Below are positions 59,152 through 64,000 of a DNA stretch of 64,000 bases, piece after piece. The translations under genes were made by a program, and so were the position numbers. Every line of letters starts with the position of its first letter. Within the stretch, counting starts at the first letter, position 1. Under the pieces are notes generated by a model. That model was given only the letters and a program-made list of their open reading frames with translations. It searched no databases and had not been told where the DNA came from. Origin of the DNA: JAIRVZ01 sp031553755. Lineage in GTDB: Bacteria; Bacteroidota; Bacteroidia; Bacteroidales; Azobacteroidaceae. Where the stretch lies: contig JAVBKZ010000023.1 in NCBI GenBank assembly GCA_031553755.1, forward strand, positions 1 through 64,000, given 5' to 3'.

Positions 59152-60321
59152 TTATTTATTTTTAATTAATTCTTCCGCTTTAGCTCTCGCTTCCGCATCT
59201 GTTTGTACATAATCTTCATATTGTGGCGACTTAAAAAAGGATACTATTCGCATAGTGTTTTCTATTACATCGCTCATTTGTAAAAAGCTTATTTTATCTT
59301 GTAAAAACGCGGCAACAGCTATCTCATTGGCCGCGTTCAAGATACAAGGCATATTTCCTCCCATACGAATTGCTTCATAAGCAAATCCTAAATTCCTGAA
59401 TCGGTTTGTATCCGGCTTTTCAAATGTTAAAGAGGCATATTTTTCAAAATCCAATCTTTCGAATGAAGATGATAGTCTTTTTGGATACGACAACGCATAT
59501 TGTATCGGCAAACGCATATCAGGAAGTCCCAATTGAGCCTTAACCGAAGAATCAGCAAACTGAACCATAGAATGAATGATAGATTGAGGGTGTACTAATA
59601 CATCTATTTGTTCCGGTTCTACGCCAAATAACCATTTAGCTTCAATCATTTCAAAACCTTTATTCATCAAAGACGCGGAATCAATGGTTACTTTAGCTCC
59701 CATATCCCAATTAGGATGTTTCAACGCTTGTTCTTTTGTTACATACAGCAATTGCTCTTTGGTAAATTGCCTGAATGGTCCGCCCGAAGCTGTAAGAATT
59801 ATTTTTTCAACCGGATTTTCCATTTCTCCTGCCAAACATTGAAATATAGCGGAATGTTCGGAATCGACAGGCAATATTGGCGTCCGGTTTTCCAAAGCCA
59901 AACGAACAATCAATTCCCCTCCCACTACCAATGTTTCCTTATTTGCCAAAGCAATAGTCTTTCCCGCTTTAATCGCTGAAATCGTCGGTTTCAATCCTGA
60001 ATAACCAACCATGGCTGTCAAGACAATGTCGATAGGTTCGGATTGTACAACTTGAGCGATAGCGTCTTGTCCTGCCCATACTTTAACGGGCAAATCACTC
60101 AATGCTTCTTTTAATATGGAATATTTTTCTTCATTAGCGACAACTACAACTTCAGGTTGAAATTCTCGGGCTTGTTTAATTAATAATTCTACATTATTAT
60201 TAGCTGTCAAAGCATATATTTCAAAGACATCCGAATGTTCTTTGATAACTTGCAAAGCTTGCGTTCCGATCGAACCTGTTGAACCAAGTATTGCTATTTG
60301 CTTTTTTTTCTGCTCTATCAT
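59152..60321 (-). CDS. dxr: 1-deoxy-D-xylulose 5-phosphate reductoisomerase
   Basis: Converts DXP to MEP with NADPH, first committed step of the non-mevalonate isoprenoid pathway. The 389-residue protein has the NADPH motif GSTGSIG at 13-19, the NKETLVVGGEL block, PVDSEHSAIFQCL (metal and substrate), TASGGPF, and MGAKVTIDSASLMNKGFEMIEA (divided in the middle here). It lies between the M23 peptidase (3-bp gap) and rseP (76-bp gap) on the same strand. Confidence 0.96.
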   Translation of the reverse strand: MIEQKKKQIAILGSTGSIGTQALQVIKEHSDVFEIYALTANNNVELLIKQAREFQPEVVVVANEEKYSILKEALSDLPVKVWAGQDAIAQVVQSEPIDIVLTAMVGYSGLKPTISAIKAGKTIALANKETLVVGGELIVRLALENRTPILPVDSEHSAIFQCLAGEMENPVEKIILTASGGPFRQFTKEQLLYVTKEQALKHPNWDMGAKVTIDSASLMNKGFEMIEAKWLFGVEPEQIDVLVHPQSIIHSMVQFADSSVKAQLGLPDMRLPIQYALSYPKRLSSSFERLDFEKYASLTFEKPDTNRFRNLGFAYEAIRMGGNMPCILNAANEIAVAAFLQDKISFLQMSDVIENTMRIVSFFKSPQYEDYVQTDAEARAKAEELIKNK

Positions 60322-60324
60322 AAT

Positions 60325-61179
60325 TTAGAAAACAATAACCGTTTCGGGGTCTATTGGAATACCATTAAACCATATTTCAAAATGCAAATGAGGACCGGAT
60401 GATAATTTCCCGGTATTTCCGACTAACGCGATCGCTTCTCCCGCGACAACATTATCTCCCATTTTCTTCAATAAAAGAGCATTGTGTTTATATATCGACA
60501 TCAACCCGTTTTTATGTTGTATTTGGATAACATAACCCGCATTCGCGTCAAATCCGGAAAATATAACTGTTCCATTCAACGTAGCCAATACACTTTCTCC
60601 CGAATTTGATGCGATATCTACGCCATAATGCTTTTCTTTTAAATCAAATTTTGAAGAAATTACTCCGCGTGCCGGACGAAAAAATATTACATTTTCAGGA
60701 ATATTGGTTGGCGATAATGATGTCAGGTTATATTTTTCTTCCTCTTCATAACTAAGTATAAATTTCTCAGTTTCTTTCGATTTTGAAAAATTATAAACAG
60801 AATCCGTTTTTATCGTATCTTTCCTGATAGATTCTACCGGAGCATCTCCTTTTAAGATATTTCTCAGGTTATTCAAATAAACCGTTTGTATATCTAACGC
60901 ATGTTCCAGCGAATCTGCTTTTAGCGCGTTATCAACAATATCTTTTCTGATTTCCGAGTGCATATATCCCGGCAGGTAATTGCGAATCGGAGTATTAATA
61001 ATCACGACCGCGGTAAGAGAAATCAACAAAAAGGCAAATAAAGCAATAGCTAAAAGAGCCGACAATCCTGATGCCCGAAAAACAAAAACATCTTCCAATG
61101 TGTTTTCGTTCAATACCGAAAGTTTGTATTTGAAACGTATTTTTTTCCAAAAAGTTATTTTCTTTCGCTTTTTAGCCAT
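60325..61179 (-). CDS. M23-family peptidoglycan peptidase
   Basis: Membrane-anchored LytM-type endopeptidase, 284 residues. Lys/Arg-rich N-terminus, one membrane helix (about 40-62, LSALLAIALFAFLLISLTAV), a coiled-coil-like periplasmic part (about 80-160), then the M23 domain (about 170-284) with the zinc motifs HYGVDIAS and GPHLHFEIW and the GNTGKLSSG loop. Active-site residues are complete, so it is probably a working enzyme that cleaves peptide cross-links. It precedes dxr by 3 bp and has its own -7 box. Confidence 0.92.
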   Translation of the reverse strand: MAKKRKKITFWKKIRFKYKLSVLNENTLEDVFVFRASGLSALLAIALFAFLLISLTAVVIINTPIRNYLPGYMHSEIRKDIVDNALKADSLEHALDIQTVYLNNLRNILKGDAPVESIRKDTIKTDSVYNFSKSKETEKFILSYEEEEKYNLTSLSPTNIPENVIFFRPARGVISSKFDLKEKHYGVDIASNSGESVLATLNGTVIFSGFDANAGYVIQIQHKNGLMSIYKHNALLLKKMGDNVVAGEAIALVGNTGKLSSGPHLHFEIWFNGIPIDPETVIVF

Positions 61180-61200
61180 TGATTTACGTTTTTAAGCATG

Positions 61201-61208
61201 CAAAGGTA
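61201..61208 (-). promoter_or_regulatory. -7 box of the M23 peptidase-dxr-rseP operon
   Basis: TACCTTTG on the minus strand, exact, followed by CATG, 21 bp before the ATG at 61179. Confidence 0.7.
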
Positions 61209-61231
61209 AACATAATTCTCAAAACTTCATG

Positions 61232-61239
61232 TACATTTG
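61232..61239 (+). promoter_or_regulatory. -7 box of the M24 peptidase gene
   Basis: TACATTTG, exact, followed by CAGTT, 29 bp before the ATG at 61269. It lies 24 bp from the divergent M23 box, so one control region serves both genes. Confidence 0.7.
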
Positions 61240-61268
61240 CAGTTTCTAAACCAATAAATTAATTCTCC

Positions 61269-62435
61269 ATGAACGAAGATTTAAGAATTCGTATAAAAAA
61301 TATTCAAAACAAGTTATCGGATATAAATGCCGATGCATGTATATTAACTTCTAATGTCAATATTTATTATACATCGGGAATGATTTTTACAGGATATACT
61401 TACGTTCCTATCGAAGGAAATCCGGTTTATTTCGTTCGCCGTCCGAATGAAATCGAGCAATCCGGAAATGTTATATTCATCCGTAAACCGGAAGATATTC
61501 CATCGCGATTATCATCCAAAGGTATATCTAAACCTCAACATATTTTGCTGGAAGCCGACCATCTGACATATAATGAATTTATCCGTTTACAAGCCGCTTT
61601 TAATCCGGAAAAAACAAGCAACGCGAGTCTTATTTTAAGAGAAATACGCAGTATAAAAACCGATTGGGAAATCTCTCAATTCAGGATTTCGGCAAAAAAA
61701 CACGTTGAAGTTTATTCAAAAATTAAAAGTTGTTACAAACCCGGAATTTCCGACACCGAATTTCAGGCAAGAATCGAATACCTGATGCGGACAAGTGGTT
61801 CAATTGGTGTTTTCCGAAGTTTCGGCAACAATATGGATATTTACATGGGAAGTATTTTGACCGGAGAAAACGCAGAATCTCCTTCTCCTTTTGATTTCGC
61901 GTTAGGCGGAAAAGGAACTCATCCTTCGTTACCTATCGGGGCAAACGGCTCGATCCTGAAAGAAGGAACTTCCGTAATGGTTGACATGGCAGGTAATTAC
62001 ACAGCATATTTAACCGATATGACCCGTACTTTCTCTATCGGAAAATTACCCGAAATTGCATACAAAGCACATCAATTGTCTATTGATATCGAAAACGCGA
62101 TCGCCGAAAGATCTAAACCCGGCACATCTTGTTCGGATTTATATCAATTGTCTTTAGATATGGCAAAAGCGGGAGGATTCGGAGATTTTTTCATGGGAAC
62201 CAAACAACAAGCTCAATTTGTTGGGCACGGAGTGGGAATCGAAATCAACGAATTACCCATATTAACCGGTCGTTCGAAAGAAATACTAAAACCGGGAATT
62301 GTTTTTGCGATAGAACCTAAATTTGTACTTCCGGGCATTGGAGCCGTTGGCGTGGAAAATACTTTCCTTGTTACCGACAACGGCGTTGAAAAACTAACTC
62401 ATTTCGAAGAGAATATTATTGAGTTGACGAGTTGA
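61269..62435 (+). CDS. M24-family Xaa-Pro peptidase
   Basis: Creatinase-fold peptidase of 388 residues. The N-domain (about 1-125) is followed by the pita-bread catalytic domain with five metal ligands in place: Asp239 and Asp250 (VDMAG, TDMTRTF), His320 in GHGVGIE, Glu349 in FAIEPK, and Glu363 in VGVENTF. It is probably an Xaa-Pro dipeptidase or aminopeptidase of the cytoplasm. The divergent neighbour is the M23 peptidase gene; the next gene, convergent, is a second, longer M24 peptidase. Confidence 0.9.
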   Translation: MNEDLRIRIKNIQNKLSDINADACILTSNVNIYYTSGMIFTGYTYVPIEGNPVYFVRRPNEIEQSGNVIFIRKPEDIPSRLSSKGISKPQHILLEADHLTYNEFIRLQAAFNPEKTSNASLILREIRSIKTDWEISQFRISAKKHVEVYSKIKSCYKPGISDTEFQARIEYLMRTSGSIGVFRSFGNNMDIYMGSILTGENAESPSPFDFALGGKGTHPSLPIGANGSILKEGTSVMVDMAGNYTAYLTDMTRTFSIGKLPEIAYKAHQLSIDIENAIAERSKPGTSCSDLYQLSLDMAKAGGFGDFFMGTKQQAQFVGHGVGIEINELPILTGRSKEILKPGIVFAIEPKFVLPGIGAVGVENTFLVTDNGVEKLTHFEENIIELTS

Positions 62436-62445
62436 CAATTGTCAA
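62421..62445. repeat. GTCAACTCG-type repeat, copy 3, overlapping a coding end
   Basis: GAGTTGACGAGTTGAC (62421-62436) is the complement of GTCAACTCGTCAACTC and spans the last codons and stop of the M24 gene. A perfect palindrome TTGACAATTGTCAA follows at 62432-62445. Confidence 0.5.
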
Positions 62446-62451
62446 TTAAAC

Positions 62452-64000
62452 TCAGACTAACTTCGTCTTTTCTTTCAACCATTCTTTTTCTTCTTCATTC
62501 AACAATGGAGATAAACTATCGAAAACATGACGGTGATATTCATTTAACCAATTAATTTCATCTGCGGAAAATAATGATTTAACAACCGGTTTAGTATCAA
62601 TCGGACATAGGGTTAATGTCTCGAATTTATAAAATTCTCCGAAAGCCGTTTTCATTGCCAGAACAGTTAAAATCAAGTTCTCGATTCGGATACCGTATTC
62701 TCCGGTTCTATAAACTCCTGGTTCATTCGATGTTATCATTCCGGGTTGTAAAGCGGTAGGATGTAAATCCATACGGATACTTTGAGGCCCTTCATGTACA
62801 TTAAGGAAATGTCCGATTCCATGTCCCGTTCCATGTAAATAATTCACGCCCCTATCCCACAAAGCCTTTCTTGCAAGAATATCTAACTGCACACCTTTTG
62901 TTCCTTGCGGAAAACAAGCCATCGCGATTCCGATATGTCCTTTCAAAACCAAACTGTAATCAATGCACATTTGTTCGGTAAGAGCGCCAACCGCAATTGT
63001 ACGTGTTATATCAGTTGTTCCATCGAAATATTGGGCTCCCGAATCAATCAACAATAATCCTTCCCGAAGAATCACGGAATTCGTTTCTTCCGATGCATTA
63101 TAATGAACAATAGCTCCATGTCCGGCATATCCGGCGATGGTATTGAAACTTTCTCCGAAATAATAATTTTGTTCAGACCTGAATTTCCTCAAATAAACTT
63201 CAATGTCTATCTCTGTAACCTTTTCTCCTGAATTTAGCGCATTTTCAAGCCAAATATAAAATTTGGTTAACGCAACACCGTCTCTAACCAAAGCATTTTT
63301 GAATCCGGATATTTCAGTTCCGTTTTTTACGCTTTTAAGTAAATCAACGGGATGAACTCCAACTTCTTTAATAACGCAATCCGAAGGAATTGAACTATAT
63401 AACGAATAATTGATTTTAGCAGGATTGATTAGTATTTTTTGTTCGGAAGATATTTTACTTACATAATCGAACACTTTTTCATAATCAGCTAAAATTACAT
63501 GTTGGTTTTCCAAATAGTCAATCGAATCTTCTGTTAATTTTTCGGATTTAATAAATAAAACCGTTTCTTTCTCGGAAACAACAGCATAAGCAACCGCCAC
63601 AGGATTAAATTTTACATCGTTTCCCCTGATATTAAACAACCACGCTATCGAATCTAACGATGCCAAAATTGTAGTATTAGCACCGGTTTCTTTCAATTCG
63701 GAAAGTGTTTTTTGTATTTTTTCGCTTGCGCTCATTCCAGAAAACTCTTCCGAAAGAATAAATATTTTATCAGTCGGCACCGCAGGGCGGTCTTCCCAAA
63801 TTATGTCAAAAGGTTTAAAATTTATTTGAAGAGAAAGATTTTTATCTTTAAAAAATGATTGTAAAACGCGAACCTCCGAAGCTGCGAAAACAGAACCGTC
63901 TATTCCTATACATTCTTTTTCTTTAAGTTCGAGAGATAACCACTTTTTCAAATCAGGAGTTTCTGCGAGACCTTCTTTATACAAGTCGATTCCCGAATCT
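62452..64000 (-). CDS. Xaa-Pro aminopeptidase (M24B), 5' end cut by window edge
   Basis: The frame continues to the window edge (last full codon at 63997-63999), so an N-terminal part of the first creatinase-like domain, probably some 80 residues, is missing; the TTG at 63984 is not a real start. The visible part holds the rest of the N-domains and the M24 domain with metal ligands in LLLIDSGAQYFDGTTDITRT (two Asp), HGTGHGIGHFLNVHEG (His), SNEPGVYRTGEYGIRIEN (two Glu). The three-domain layout matches the ~590-residue aminopeptidase P family of Bacteroidales. It releases N-terminal residues before proline. Confidence 0.93.
   Translation of the reverse strand, partial: DSGIDLYKEGLAETPDLKKWLSLELKEKECIGIDGSVFAASEVRVLQSFFKDKNLSLQINFKPFDIIWEDRPAVPTDKIFILSEEFSGMSASEKIQKTLSELKETGANTTILASLDSIAWLFNIRGNDVKFNPVAVAYAVVSEKETVLFIKSEKLTEDSIDYLENQHVILADYEKVFDYVSKISSEQKILINPAKINYSLYSSIPSDCVIKEVGVHPVDLLKSVKNGTEISGFKNALVRDGVALTKFYIWLENALNSGEKVTEIDIEVYLRKFRSEQNYYFGESFNTIAGYAGHGAIVHYNASEETNSVILREGLLLIDSGAQYFDGTTDITRTIAVGALTEQMCIDYSLVLKGHIGIAMACFPQGTKGVQLDILARKALWDRGVNYLHGTGHGIGHFLNVHEGPQSIRMDLHPTALQPGMITSNEPGVYRTGEYGIRIENLILTVLAMKTAFGEFYKFETLTLCPIDTKPVVKSLFSADEINWLNEYHRHVFDSLSPLLNEEEKEWLKEKTKLV

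Overview
The window is a 64 kb stretch of an AT-rich chromosome from the phylum Bacteroidota, almost certainly order Bacteroidales. Evidence: about 20 intergenic matches to the Bacteroidota -7 box TAnnTTTG; a Rho factor with a long disordered N-terminal insertion; NigD-like, DUF3256, DUF2023 and DUF4136 proteins; a hybrid two-component system; and two type IX secretion (T9SS) components, PorE and PorZ. Gene content and order are free-living and housekeeping in character, with one insertion sequence at the left edge. I see no CRISPR array, prophage or conjugative element. The species cannot be named from the sequence alone.

Layout. 1-1.6 kb: 3' part of an IS4-family transposase, then a secreted thioredoxin. 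1.8-5.5 kb: galactose operon (galM, sugar MFS permease, terminator hairpin, galK). 5.5-9.8 kb: two NigD-like lipoproteins flanking an AI-2E-family permease and galE, then a Yip1-family membrane protein and smpB. 10.3-10.5 kb: tRNA-Asn with promoter and terminator, then a decayed gene. 11-19 kb: pbpC, an AraC regulator and a 1528-residue GH78-type rhamnosidase. 19-27 kb (minus strand): rimM, a small beta-barrel protein, a DUF4136 lipoprotein, rho, the Nif3-zinc ribbon-tilS operon, and flavodoxin with DUF2023. 27-35 kb: a secreted beta-propeller-like protein, prfA, an orphan hybrid two-component system and an HdeD-like protein. 35-48 kb: a GDP-mannose pyrophosphorylase, porE, queA, pyrC-DUF3256-suhB, a YXWGXW-repeat protein, recQ and recJ. 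48-56 kb: frr, rsgA, a YitT-family protein, rdgB and porZ on the plus strand; tatC and tatA on the minus strand; then a glutaminyl-cyclase-like M28 protein, sufE and an rRNA/tRNA methylase. 56-64 kb: aminotransferase, rseP, dxr, an M23 peptidase and two M24 peptidases, the last cut by the window edge.

How parts fit together. Export and surface functions recur: TatAC, PorE, PorZ, two predicted secreted proteins with C-terminal sorting-like domains, RseP, PBP1C and the M23 peptidase. Many predicted signal peptides leave Gln as the first mature residue, and the window also encodes the likely glutaminyl cyclase, consistent with the known Bacteroidota Q-rule. GalM, the permease, GalK and GalE cover galactose use except for galT, which is not here.

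The least explained items are an orphan plus-strand promoter with an A-rich leader and a tiny hydrophobic ORF (39.7-39.9 kb), a long-loop 15-bp inverted repeat between galE and the AI-2E permease, a cysteine-rich DUF2023 protein beside flavodoxin, scattered short intergenic repeats, and a degraded gene at 10.5-10.9 kb. I found no clear large novel defence or biosynthetic system.
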